Below are positions 1-10,302 of a stretch of 64,000 nucleotides of DNA, one piece after another. Origin of the DNA: Ancylostoma caninum (taxonomy: Eukaryota > Nematoda > Chromadorea > Rhabditida > Ancylostomatidae); assembly GCA_037903475.1 (NCBI GenBank), contig JBAJFG010000348.1:823501-887500 (forward strand). The letters run 5' to 3'. Each line of letters starts with the position of its first letter. The stretch's first letter is position 1. The notes beneath the pieces were generated by a model. The model searched no databases. It had not been told where the DNA came from and worked only from the letters and a program-made list of their open reading frames with translations. The position numbers were made by a program, and so were the translations under genes.

Positions 1-1
1 T

Positions 2-1154
2 GGGGTGCGATTCATTAACGCGTAACCTTTGGCTACGGCTTGGTTTGAGGCCGGTGTGGCGTTAGCTGCGATTCACGAGCGCGCGGGTTGGTCACCGGCA
101 GGTCATCGACGGGCTAACTCCAACCTAACGTCTGAAGGTCCGGCTAGCAATTGGTTAGGCAGTTAGCAATTGGAAAATTGCAAAGAAAATTGCTCTATTT
201 TGATTTAATTGATTGCCACTAGCTCATAACTGCTTTCCGAGCCTAATGCCATTTTCTGCTATACAACTTTTATCTAAAACTTCCTTTTCGTGGAAAAATG
301 AAATTTTTCACGAATAAAATTGACTGAAAGCACGCAGTGATCTCATAGTTAGTAAATTCAAAGCGGAAATTTTCGAATTTTTTTAAACTGTGAGTAAAAG
401 TGAAAACTTCAGATACAACTCAGAATATTAGGAATGCGATGAAGTCGTTAGCGATAAAAATCCAAACATTTGAAACTTAACTAGAAACCAGGATACTGTT
501 GTGATGATATCTAAAAAGGAAATGTATTGCAGGAGGTCAGGTGTGGCGTCGGTTCAAATTAAATTTCCATAAATTTACGATAATGAAGAGAGTTGTAAAA
601 TCTGAAATAACTGTTGACGTCCACAAAATGAATTTGCTTTTTTTGAACTGTTCATACATTCGTGCAACCGAAGGTCCAATATTCGAAAAATTTATTCACA
701 CATACGTTTATTCACACATAAAGTGTATTGTTCGAGCAATTGAAGAAATAGAGTATTTTAGAAATTATTAATATTTGAAATATTCGAAATTTCTTGGTTT
801 TTGAATCATTGACGAATTCAAGTGTATTTTAAATAGTCGAACACTCCCACGTAAAATGCACTGTCAGTGTCCCACTCCAATACAGAAGTTTCAACGACTA
901 TGTACTATTAGTAAGTATGTAATATTTAGGCACTAATTATGAAACTATGTAATAAAATATGGAAAAAAGTGTTTCTGCAGAAATATGGCTAGTCAACATG
1001 CGGTTATTGAAGGACTGCTGGCTGGTTAACAACCTTAACCCGCGTGCACGGTAATACATCGCAGGTTGCGTCTGCCCTGTGGTTACGCTAGCCAGCTGGT
1101 TTACTAGCCAGAGACTAGCGCGCTAACCTGGTCAGCGTTGATGAATCGCACCCC
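2..1154. mobile_element. TIR DNA element, non-autonomous
   Basis: The left end reads GGGGTGCGATTCATTAACGC. The right end is its inverted complement (GGGGTGCGATTCATCAACGC when read inward), so the terminal inverted repeats match over about 20 bp with one mismatch. The interior is AT-rich with no recognisable transposase; a 76-codon frame at 541-771 has no recognisable motif. The left flank is cut by the window edge (one base), so a target duplication cannot be checked. The superfamily is unknown. Confidence 0.7.
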
Positions 1155-1164
1155 TGGCAAGATG

Positions 1165-1335
1165 TCTGAAGGCTTCAGACAACTTACCACATTGTTTGTA
1201 TCCAAGGTTGTCACAGAGTTGTTTCCAACTTACTACAAAGGTTTTATCCAAACCTGTTAATGCCTTGTTTCCAAGTTACCACTAAGGTTGCATCCAAGCT
1301 TATCATAAAATTGTTCCGAACTTATTTCTTGGAGG
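1165..1335. repeat. degenerate tandem repeat, about 40-45 bp unit
   Basis: Loosely repeated phrases such as CCAACTTACTACAAAGGTT and TCCAAGGTTG recur every 40-45 bases. The same flavour of repeat, with GTTGGATACAA/TTGTTTC words, appears at 7,705-8,000 and with AAGTTGTCGACAAGCTT words at 9,285-9,490. No coding potential is seen. Confidence 0.5.
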
Positions 1336-1494
1336 TATTCAATCTAGTCATGAGGTTTTTTCGAACTCATTTCTAAATGTATAGTTGATTCTCCCGACTT
1401 CTTTTGTTTGTTTTGGTCATGCGTTTGCGTTTTGGGCTGGAGATGGTAATAGGTGAGGGTTGTATATCAAACGTTACATCGAACTTCTCAAGCA

Positions 1495-1745
1495 CATGGT
1501 GCGGCCGGTCCCCCGACCAGTGAGTGCCGACCGGCCGAGCGACTGCTGATCACCGGCCGGCGTTCAGCCCTTCACGGCATACCGATCGGGCAGCAGCCCA
1601 TCACCGGCCGGCCGCTCTATCACACCTACGACCGGCCGATCGACCACTACAACCTTCCGGCCAGCCCAATCGACCATGATAACGTTCCGGCCGGCCGATC
1701 GACTGTGGCAGCATTCCGGCCGATACGGTCGGAATGGTCGGTTAG
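1495..1745. repeat. CCGGCC-rich degenerate repeat block
   Basis: A GC-rich island in AT-rich surroundings, made of many variants of ACCGGCCG, CCGGCCGGC and CGATCGAC. An open frame of 143 codons runs through it (1,453-1,884), but the amino-acid content only reflects the repeated word, so I do not call a gene. A smaller GCGGCCGGCC patch lies at about 2,220-2,260. Confidence 0.5.
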
Positions 1746-2314
1746 TGATAGTAGGGTAGTGATAAGGGATGAAGGAGACAGATCAGAAGCACGGATGGCC
1801 GAGTGGATGGAGCAGCTGCCTCTCAAACAGCAAGAAAGAAAGATAAGGTTGATTCTATTCCAATTGGTAGTAGAAGAAAGCTAACACTGCAAAAACAGGT
1901 GAGGGATTTGCAAAGAGGCGCCTTTTTCAGTACCTGATGAGAATTGGCTGATTTGTGCTGCCTTTTTATCACTACGGATCCACAGCTGCGTAGAGCCCGG
2001 AGCTCTCCTGTGCGAGGCACTGCGCAACCGGACGCCAAGATGCGATAGGTTTTAACATTGCTTGCGGTCAGTTGACGGGAAATCGTGGACAACCCTGCCC
2101 TGAGCACACGATTTGAGCAGTAGCGGCTGTACCCGCTCGAGTTGGAGCAGTTCCGGCTGAGCGGAAGCTCACCGCCAACCGGCCTCCTCCACGCCGGGCT
2201 CCGACTCAACTCAGACACTTCATGCGGCCGGCCTGCCCTACCATTACCGGCCGGTGATTCCCTGCATCTCATTGCACTGAGATGAAATTTGGGCCTGTGG
2301 CGAAGTGTCATGGC
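1746..2314. other. unassigned stretch
   Basis: Mixed-composition sequence with short frames on both strands and no recognisable protein, RNA or terminal-repeat signal. A small GGCCGGCCTGCC / ACCGGCCGG patch near 2,220-2,260 echoes the CCGG-rich block just upstream. Confidence 0.4.
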
Positions 2315-2931
2315 GGTGAGATGAACTCCAAAACTCACCACCAGGCTTCAGGCGATGATTGCACGCCAGCTCACATCCACGGGGTATAGGATAGTAGATT
2401 ATCGCCAGCCACGTCACTGCTAGAGCACGCATGTGCGAACAAAGGAGATCACCGCCCTGGCAGGAGCTGATCGCCTTCTCAAGCTGTGGATATAGTGGGA
2501 AAGGCGAGTGGACACAGAGTGAGACGTTCTGGCTAGCTAATTCTTTAATCTCGAACTCCTTCAGCGTTTGCTTCCCAGGCCATTCTTAAGGCTTCTTTCA
2601 GTGTTTATGGATTTTTCTAGCGGATGGAGAAGGCTTTCTCACTGAAGTGTCTACAGGGAAAAATCCGTTGGATTTAAATTTCGACTATACAGAGGGCATT
2701 TTCCATGTCTCATAAACTCATGCAAAGGCTCACTACGCTGTTTTTGCCATATTTTGCCTCTTTTACAGGAGCGGAGCCCTATCGCAGATCATATATTCCA
2801 TTTTTGGAAGATGCAGGTCTCCATGATTCAGAAATGCCTCATAGTATTATTGCCTTGCACCCATATTTTCAAATTTTGGCATCGGAGTCCAAAAAAAACT
2901 AGAGGAGCCTTGTCGCTGGGCATTATATCGC
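2315..2931. repeat. dispersed repeat, copy 1 (second copy at 19.1 kb)
   Basis: This stretch aligns along its whole length, in the same orientation, with 19,097-19,711. Shared blocks include CTGCTAGAGCACGCAT, GGAGCTGATCGCCTTCTC, GCGAGTGGAC and the common end TTGTCGCTGGGCATTATATC. No terminal inverted repeats or protein were recognised, so the class is unknown. Confidence 0.7.
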
Positions 2932-2965
2932 CCCACAGTAGACCACTGCTAGAGCACGCATGTGA

Positions 2966-3152
2966 CAACAGAGTAGATCATCGCCCTGCTAGGAACTGAT
3001 CGCCTTCTCATGCCGTGCAAATAGTGGGAGAAGCTAGTGGACGCAGAGTGAGACGCTCGGGGTAGCTAATTCTGCGTCCACTCGCCTTACTCACTATTTC
3101 CACAGCTTAAGAAGGCGATCAGCTCCCGAGAGGGCAATGATCTCCTCGGTTG
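2966..3152. repeat. imperfect inverted repeat (arms about 82 bp)
   Basis: Left arm 2,966-3,047 and right arm 3,071-3,152 are reverse complements with scattered mismatches around a loop of about 23 bases. Both arms carry the CTGATCGCCTTCT...GTGGACGCAGA module also present in the dispersed repeats at 2,315-2,931 and 19,097-19,711. The structure therefore looks like two head-to-head fragments of that repeat. Confidence 0.75.
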
Positions 3153-3427
3153 CGATTTCCAGCGATATACATAACATATCCTTAAACGGCCTTCAAGCCC
3201 GTTCTCCTGCCGGCGTAGTAGTGAGTCAGATGGGAGATTTCCAAGAAAGGGTTCTATGGGAGTGGGGTAAAGTGGGGATGGGAATCGTATTTGGTAAGGA
3301 CGGCATGCCGCATTAAGAGGAGGTAGCTAGACTCTAGCATGATGAAGACTATTAGCAACCGCTGGCAAGAGAAAACTTGCACTCAACAATTTATATACCT
3401 TACTGTGTTAAAACAGGGGGTAGCCAG

Positions 3428-4716
3428 TATACTTCGGAATATTCGGAATTTTTTTCGAATAATCGAGTTTCGAATTTATTCGATTTTAAAATTTTTCGAA
3501 TAATCGAATAACGAATTTATTCGATTTCTGAATTTTTCGAATGATCGAATTTCTCATTTATTCGATTCGAAAGTTTTTTCGATTAATCGAATTTCGAATT
3601 TATTCGATTCGAAAGTTTTTTCGAATAATCGAATTTCGAATTTATTCGATTCGAAAGTTTTTTCGAATAATCGAATTTCGAATCTATTCGAGACTTTTCT
3701 CGAATATCCGAATTTACTCAGTTTTTCACCTCTCGAATATCGAATTTTTGAACTTGTTCAGGTTTTTGCAGGCAAATGATCGCATTCTTGGATTTGTGCA
3801 ATTCTTTGACTTTCGAATATCCGGACTCATAAAATTTTCGTAGTCGTGAAGAAATCTATGCAATGGATTGGATGACTCTCATGCTGCCCCCTCCAACCCC
3901 TTGAATCTTTGAACAAACCGACTTGTCTCCGCGAACCACCCGTCCACGAACACTCTCGAATCTATAAGAACTCCAATGAAAGGAGTTCAATATACGACAA
4001 TAGACGAATTTTCAGAACTTCAGATTTATTCGTTTATATTGCAAAAACAAAGCACATTTTTTGCAGCAATGCTTGAAGAACCTTCTATTCCATTTTCATT
4101 CAATACAAAAAATGAGCAATATGTGGTGCTGTCACAGTGCATCATCTAACGAACTATGACTAACCGATACAAAAACTGAAAAGTGCATAGGTTAGGCAAA
4201 TGTAGCTGTATTAACTTAATTAAATGAAGTCCGAAACCGAAAAGGATTTTCGAAAACATAGCTAGCTAACCGCATCGCTCCGAATCTACGCGAAACACGG
4301 TCTTCGTTGCGGGACCGCAGAAATCTTGCGCGCTCGTCGCCCTTTGAAACCGTTGACCATTCTAAACACAAGAGGGTTCCTGGAAGAAAAACCTCCATGA
4401 ATGTTGTTCATTTCATGAAGCGAAAACCGGATCAAACTGTCGAATAAATTCGAATGTGAACCTTTTCGAATAGTCGAATTTCGAATAAATTCGAAAATGG
4501 ACTTTTTTCGAATAGTCGAATATCGAATAAATTCGAAATTGCACCTTCATCGAATATTCGAATTTCGAATAAATTCGAAAATGGACTTTTTTCGAATAGT
4601 CGAATTTCGAATAAATTCGAAAATGGGCTTTTTTCGAATAGTCGAATTTCGAATTATTCGAATTCGAATGTTTATTCGAATTTTTTATTCGAATACGTTA
4701 TTCGGTCCGAAGTATA
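3428..4716. mobile_element. foldback (long inverted-repeat) DNA element with 8-bp target duplication
   Basis: The ends are TATACTTCGGA and its inverted complement TCCGAAGTATA. The element is flanked immediately on both sides by the octamer GTAGCCAG (3,420-3,427 and 4,717-4,724), a clean 8-bp target-site duplication. Both arms (about 3,428-3,720 and 4,438-4,716) are built from tandem copies of a 42-bp unit of TTCGAATTTATTCGA-type words, in opposite orientation, around a unique core of about 700 bp. The open frames at 3,541-3,843 and 4,497-4,730 follow the 42-bp period (a multiple of three) and are not genes. An 8-bp duplication is typical of the hAT superfamily; no transposase is present. Confidence 0.88.
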
Positions 4717-4724
4717 GTAGCCAG

Positions 4725-6104
4725 TACTAGAAGACCATTTTGGGGCTTGTCGGTGTGTTGAGAAGTAGGGTGAATTCGTCGCAGTACCACGACTTCATCC
4801 ACTATCGAAAAGTCGCATTCTCAACGCTTGCAGAGGGTGATGAGCTGTGTTTAAATCTGGAGTTTCGTTTCGCCAGTTTTCCTTTTTTCGCACCCACATG
4901 TTTTTGGAAGGTCGGTCGGAAATTTCCCAGATTTTCACCTCTTCTAAGGAATTTCTCATCTAAATAACTCCAACAGGAGTAAGGTTAGAACCAAGATACT
5001 CAGGCAATGAAACGGCTATCAAATCTCTCACGAGGATTTCGATAGTGCACAAACTGCTTGTTTAAGAGCAGAAGCAGTATGAACATGGAAATTCTGCGAA
5101 GAAACCAAAATCGTGTGAAACAGTTTGGGGAATAACAGAAGTCATTTGCAGATATTACGAAAACTCTTCTCATATCTATTCCGGAGGAAGAAACTTGCCA
5201 TTGAATATGATCTCGGAGTTTCTCCTCTTCCCCGCAATTGGGAACGCGATGGGAATTTTATCAAATTTCCCATCGATTTCCCATCGACCTACTAAAAAGA
5301 TGTTGAGGCTTACAGGATTGGAACTCCGCAACTAAAAGGAAATCTTCATCCTTTATGATCGTGTGGATTTCTATTCCTTGAGCGCGGCAATCGCAGTGCT
5401 GCTTCAAACACCTATTTTTGAATACTCCGACAAGCCCTCACACAGTCCATTCGTATGAGCAACCATTCTATTACGTTTTTTCCACATAATTTTGAATTAA
5501 TTATATCCATTTTTACTTTGTACTCAATTCGACGTCGTTCTGCCCCTTGCTGAAATTGTTGGCGATGCCGCATCCTTGGGTTCGGCTAGATGTTGTGACA
5601 GGAGGTACGCTGCAGGTTGTGATTGCTCCATTCATGTGCTCGTCGCGGCCGCAGTCTTCCAACGTGCGAGCAGTGCTGCACTGAAAGAGACAAGACTTCT
5701 ACATCGGATGAATAGGATGAATGCTATAGGAACTGATATGTATGCTGTAGAGTTGGCCATCGATGTCATTCAGTGCATCGATTGTGAAACACCAACCCGG
5801 ATTCAAAGAACATACGCGTGCTTCGCGGTCGCTTCGCGGCGTACGTCTTGACCGCCTCCCTCTTCTTCGTTGTGATCCATTTATTCATAAGTTAGGAGGA
5901 GTGGCCTTTTTTGTCATTCTTTATTATTTTATTATTGCACTTGCTACAGAATTTATTGTTGCACTTGCTACAAAACAAACAACAAAGGTATGATCGAGAA
6001 TATCAATCTCAAAAAAGGAAGATCCTGAGAAAATAAAACAAACGGGAGGTCGTCGAGAGGTGGGGGTCAGTTCCTCCCATGGTCACGCTTGACGCCGTAC
6101 ACAC
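4725..6104. other. unassigned stretch
   Basis: No recognisable gene. The longest frames (4,740-4,967 and 5,576-5,851, plus) have no known motif or splice-site support. A short direct duplication of ATTGCACTTGCTACA-type words sits at about 5,934-5,975. Confidence 0.4.
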
Positions 6105-6112
6105 ATGCACAC

Positions 6113-7375
6113 CAGGGATGAGCGGATACGAGATTTTTCACGACGGTGCGGATAACGGATAGGCCAAAAATGACCGGATAACGGATACCGGATAACGGAT
6201 AACGGATAAGTGTTAAGATACTACAAAGCACCACCTTCTACTAATATCAAGAATAATATTAAGATATTATTGATACCAATATCTACTAATATCTAATATG
6301 TATGAAGAATTATAGAAGGGATATACGACCTGAATATTGTGGATGAAAATTGGCACAAGCATAGTTCTTCTCATTAATCACCAAATCCGATCCGCCATTC
6401 TCGAAACGACGCTGTGCATGGCGTAAATATAAGAAGAAGCAAATGTAGTATCTAGGTTTCACGAAAACAACAGCGATACTTGGATATTCGATAACTCCAT
6501 TGGCACACTAGTTACATATGATGATGCGTGACCAGGGCGTCTTCAATATAAAGATCCCCATAACGAACTCTGGTCCTTCCACGGTTTCCGGTGAATATCA
6601 TCGTAAGGGAAAAGGGGGCGTTACCAGGCCACCGTGACTGCAACACTGATCGAGTACACCAATCACAGTAGCTTTTTAATGCCCCATTTCCCCTCACGAT
6701 GATACACACCCCACGGTTTCTTCTTTAGACCCATTAAAGACAACACGACAAGGATGTTTTTTTTTGGGGGAGGGGAGCGTCACATAGGCTGATCCTTTGC
6801 TCCATATATCTTTTATGGAGTTCTGGTAAACCTTCTAGCACTGTCTGAATATTATGGTCATATTCACTCCTAAACACTATGTGTAAATAGATCCGAAAAG
6901 GGTACAGTAGGGTTAAATGAATAGAACTTCGCGAGCAAGAGGGCATTACTCATCTGTAAGTTGTGAGGTCATCAACTTCAACTTTGTCAGACTTCACAAC
7001 ATTAGTCGGGGTTGTTGATAATCTTACGGGCAAACAATGGTTTCGACGTTATTGCCTCGATTGTCGGAAAACCCAGTAAACCTGAGCAAGAGCCTTTCTA
7101 GACGAGTACAAGTCTGTATTACCTTCTCCTACATCGCTTCCTGACTCAAAATCACATACGAGAAAAAATACGCTAGATCATGTGATACGACGGATTTTCT
7201 TGAAATGGAAGCTCTCCTCTGTTGGGAGTGTGCGGAATGAATATACTATTGTTGGCCTTATCCGCACCGTTATCCGGCATCAAAGGCCCGGATAACGGTG
7301 CGGGTAACGGACAAGCCAAAACCTGCGGATAACGGTAAAACGGATAACCGGTTACGAACAATCCGCTCATCCCTG
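6113..7375. mobile_element. non-autonomous hAT-like element, 8-bp TSD
   Basis: Perfect 15-bp terminal inverted repeats, CAGGGATGAGCGGAT. The octamer ATGCACAC lies immediately outside both ends (6,105-6,112 and 7,376-7,383), an 8-bp target duplication as expected for hAT. Subterminal regions are packed with GGATAACGGATA-type words in both orientations, a usual hAT transposase-binding arrangement. The 1,263-bp interior has no transposase. The insertion lies in a CA-rich tract, so part of the octamer match could come from simple sequence; the perfect TIR does not depend on that. Confidence 0.88.
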
Positions 7376-7505
7376 ATGCACACACACACACCGCACACAC
7401 GCACACCGCACACACGCCGCACACACACATACACACATGCACATACATTCACACATACACACCGTACACACATATATACACACCACATACTTTATATATA
7501 TACAC
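7376..7505. repeat. CA-rich microsatellite
   Basis: Imperfect (CA)n with CACACGC and CACATA variants, ending in TATATATATACAC. Frames reading through it on both strands (for example 7,173-7,488 minus) give Cys-Val or Thr-His repeats and are not genes. Confidence 0.9.
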
Positions 7506-7704
7506 GGATGAGAAAGCATATTTGCTCGAGAACATGCAATTAAGAAATAGCGGCAATGAGGGAAGAAACAACCACTAAAAGGTGAAGAAAGTAATAGCGG
7601 AGTGTCGAATGTTATATAGTTAGCTAAATAGAATGAGGCAGTTGCATCACGTCTTGGTTTGATCGATAGTCAAGTTGAAATGTTTTAACATCTACTGATT
7701 GTCA

Positions 7705-8000
7705 CGTGGCTGTGCAAAGTTGGATACATCTTGTTTCTGGCAGGTTAAATTGAATACAACATATCTCTGCCCAGGAAAGGTTCGAAGCAACCTATATTTG
7801 GCGAGGTAAGTTGTTTCCAACTTGTTTCAAATGAGATAAGTTGGAAACAACATGTAATGGACGAGGCTATGCAGAAGATATGTAGTATCCAACTTGTTTT
7901 CACCCTCGATAAGTTGGATACAATTTGTTTCTGCCCTCGATAAGTTGGATACAAGTTGTTTTGGGCCTGATAAATTGGAAACAACTTGTTCAAAAACTTC
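7705..8000. repeat. degenerate tandem repeat, about 40 bp unit
   Basis: Repeated phrases GATAAGTTGGATACAA...TTGTTTCTGCCCTC recur about every 40 bases, clearest at 7,905-7,995 and increasingly decayed leftward. Related words occur at 1,165-1,335 and 9,285-9,490. No coding potential. Confidence 0.6.
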
Positions 8001-8292
8001 TGAATACTAGGCAATCAATGGAAACGAATGCGGTGGGCGTATCAACACGCTTCATCGACAACTCATCCGCGGGGATGACCGGTACGTGCACTACACCGTC
8101 CGGATGAACAAACTCATATAGGAAGTGCACGAGGATACCGGGGATCAGAACACATCCATTTTTAGTAATATTGTCTAAGGCGTTGTAAATGTATGTATAT
8201 CATTTTTGCCCAATGGTCCTGGTGCGCGCAGGAGAGCGCGTCAAAGACTTTTCGGCTTCATTCGTCTTTCACGCGGACAAGCCTTTCAAAAA

Positions 8293-8512
8293 GGTTTTCC
8301 TGACTGAAACGTTGCATATGGGGGTTATTTGTGGAAAGGTGCTGAATACAAGAATCATTCCCATTTGGCACCGTAACGTAACTTTTGCGGGTAACGGTAG
8401 GTGAACTACACCTGCCGTAACCCTATAAAATGGTGTTACGGTCCAAAACGGGTACTGTATTCGTGTTCAGCACCTCAAATAACTCCCGTATAGGGTCTCA
8501 GTTAAAACATTT
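8293..8512. mobile_element. palindromic MITE (ACCGTAAC family), copy 1
   Basis: The arms 8,295-8,350 and 8,465-8,510 pair as inverted repeats (GGTTATTTG...AGGTGCTGAA). The centre carries ACCGTAAC / GTTACGG words in both orientations. The same layout and words (CAGCAC..AAATAACTCC, ACCGTAACCC) recur at 42,030-42,215. No coding sequence. Confidence 0.6.
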
Positions 8513-8882
8513 TCTGAAGAGTTCGGGTCCATGATGGTTCAATAGTGCCAATTTTTCTAGTGCCCTGTCATTGAAGTGCTGGCTTGGATTCATGGAACTT
8601 TGGCCACGCAATCCAACTGTGGTTGCCATGATTAGCTGTCCTATCGACTATCGAACGTTTGCAGAAGCAGTTTTGATAAAATGAGTTTCGTCTGGTTACT
8701 CGATCATGAGTCCTAGCTGCAGGCATGGCAGCCGCGATGAGGTGGCCGAGTGAGTAACGCATCAGACGAAGTTCCTGCGGTAGTTGTTGCAGTGATGCAC
8801 ATATCTGATGTGTTCTAATCATTAGAAATACTCAAAACAAGGTTAAAAGCCTAAAATTCAAAAATGTGAAGGGTATTTTGCC

Positions 8883-8948
8883 GGCAGGATCCAAACCCTC
8901 GACCGACTGCTTGATGGTTTGATGCGCTACCGACTCGACCACCCCGCC
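8883..8948 (-). other. tRNA-like segment with A and B boxes (possible SINE head)
   Basis: On the minus strand TGGTCGAGTCGG fits the RNA polymerase III A-box consensus (TRGYNNARNNGG) exactly, and GGTTTGGATCC, about 40 bases further, is two changes from the B-box consensus. Flanking GGCGGGG and TCCTGCC can pair, but the span is only 66 bases and the T-stem and acceptor cannot both form. It is therefore not a functional tRNA; a decayed tRNA pseudogene or SINE fragment is more likely. Confidence 0.35.
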
Positions 8949-9284
8949 ACTGATGGTATACTTGGCTCATCATCTCATAGTCAAACGAGACCAAGTTATT
9001 CAAAAATGAGTCTCTAAACATTCTATGGTCCCAGGAAAGATGGTCAAGGTAATCAAAGTTGTTTCAAATGATCGAAATTTCATAAATCCCAGCTCTATAT
9101 GGAGTTCTATGACAGTGCAATATAGAAATTTTTGGAGCGCTCTCCTGATCGCATCAGGACCATTGAGCAAAAATGATATGCATACATCAACATCATCTTA
9201 GACAATGCTTCTCTAATCGGATGTTTCGTTTCGATCCCCGGATCAGCCTCGTGCACTTCCCTTGGCAGAACCAAAAAAATAAGT

Positions 9285-9490
9285 TGCCAACTTGCAAACA
9301 AGCTTTTAACTAGCAAACCGTTGTCGAAAAGCTTGACGTCATCATGCTACCCAAAACCAAGTTGTCGACAAGCTTTTCTTCCGACAACGACAAGGAAGGG
9401 AAAAAAACAAGTTGCTGATCAGCTTTTCCAAAAACAACTCGTCGGCAAGTTTTTGGCTAAAAAAGTTGTCGACAATCTTTTAGCTGAACA
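9285..9490. repeat. degenerate tandem repeat of GTTGTCGACAAGCTTTT words
   Basis: The phrase AAGTTGTCGACAAGCTTTT and variants (GTTGCTGATCAGCTTTT, CTCGTCGGCAAGTTTTT, GTTGTCGACAATCTTTT) recur at roughly 40-50 base spacing. The 133-codon frame at 9,321-9,722 runs through this repeat and into the next one and is not called a gene. Confidence 0.6.
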
Positions 9491-9524
9491 ACCTGTCAAG
9501 GAGAGAGAGGGTCAAGTTTCTGGA

Positions 9525-10302
9525 TACGTACCCTGCCGTTGTCCCACTGTTGGGCTACAGCGGACTCTTTCTCGATCGGTGGGCACCTATACTGATGTTT
9601 TTCTGAACTATGGGGCAACGGCACATCAGTCCCTCATCAGTGCACCCGCACTCTTTGTAAATCTTCGAAAAAAAAATGGAAGGAAGGAAATATTTAGAAG
9701 GTTTGATCAATTGTACAACTAGTTCCAGAAAATGTCACAACATCTTATAATGACATGTTCTTCGTTCGTTCATCCTGTGTATTTGATTGTACTGCCCTTC
9801 TTAAAAACAGACGGATCCTCAAGCTGCATAATCCCCATGGGACCTCAGTAATGAGAGGTGCGCAAAGAGCACAGCCTACATAAGGAAACCGAGTGAATCC
9901 TATCGCTACGGCCTCCACTCATCCTTTCGAAGTGATTCACGTTCAGTGTTCCAAGATTGAGTGCAGTTACTGACAAAGCTCTATCAGAGGGGCTACTCTG
10001 CTCCGTACATTGCCGCTGTGCATCGTCAAATCGTTGTAAACACTGTCTCGCCCGGAGGGCTCGAGACCGATAGCCGCTGGTCCCAGCGCGAAATCCCAAA
10101 TGCACCCGACTTCCACCACGTCTATGCATCTATGACGAAACATCGGCCGAATGCCCCGTCAGCTGCACATCCTCGCGAGCCACAGTCAGTCTATATATGA
10201 GCCTCACGGCTAAAGCATGCGATCATGTGCTATTCCCCCTACGCCTGTGCTCTAGAAAATTTTGTTGCACTACCATCATACCTATGCTTTATATAAGAGG
10301 AT
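9525..10302 (+). repeat. composite interspersed repeat, copy C1 (3' module)
   Basis: It starts with one unit of the minisatellite (CCACTGTTGGGCTACAGCGG...). The 3' module follows, with GGCTACTCTGCTCCGTACATTG, CTGTCTCGCCCGGAGGGCTCG and the end TTTATATAAGAGGAT. It aligns with 16,690-17,098 and, inverted, with 17,341-18,050. It lacks the 5' module seen in the copies at 16.1, 28.7 and 48.7 kb. No protein. Confidence 0.75.

Larger units (their letters stand above)
8115..9262. mobile_element. long terminal inverted-repeat element, nested
   Basis: The segment 8,115-8,255 matches the reverse complement of 9,118-9,262 over about 140 bases with scattered mismatches: GAAGTGCACGAGG, CGGGGATC, TTGTCTAAG, ATATCATTTTTGC and CAATGGTCCTG are shared in order. 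The interior contains a second, younger palindromic element (8,293-8,512) and a tRNA-like segment (8,883-8,948). No transposase is visible and no clear target duplication was found. Confidence 0.7.

Noticed and set aside
3541..4730. Frames rich in Ile-Glu-Phe-Arg-Ile repeats
   Set aside because: Products of the 42-bp tandem unit of the foldback arms.
7173..7543. Cys-Val-rich and Thr-His-rich frames
   Set aside because: Translations of the CA microsatellite.
8883..8948. Functional tRNA gene
   Set aside because: A and B boxes are present but the 66-base span cannot form acceptor and T stems together.
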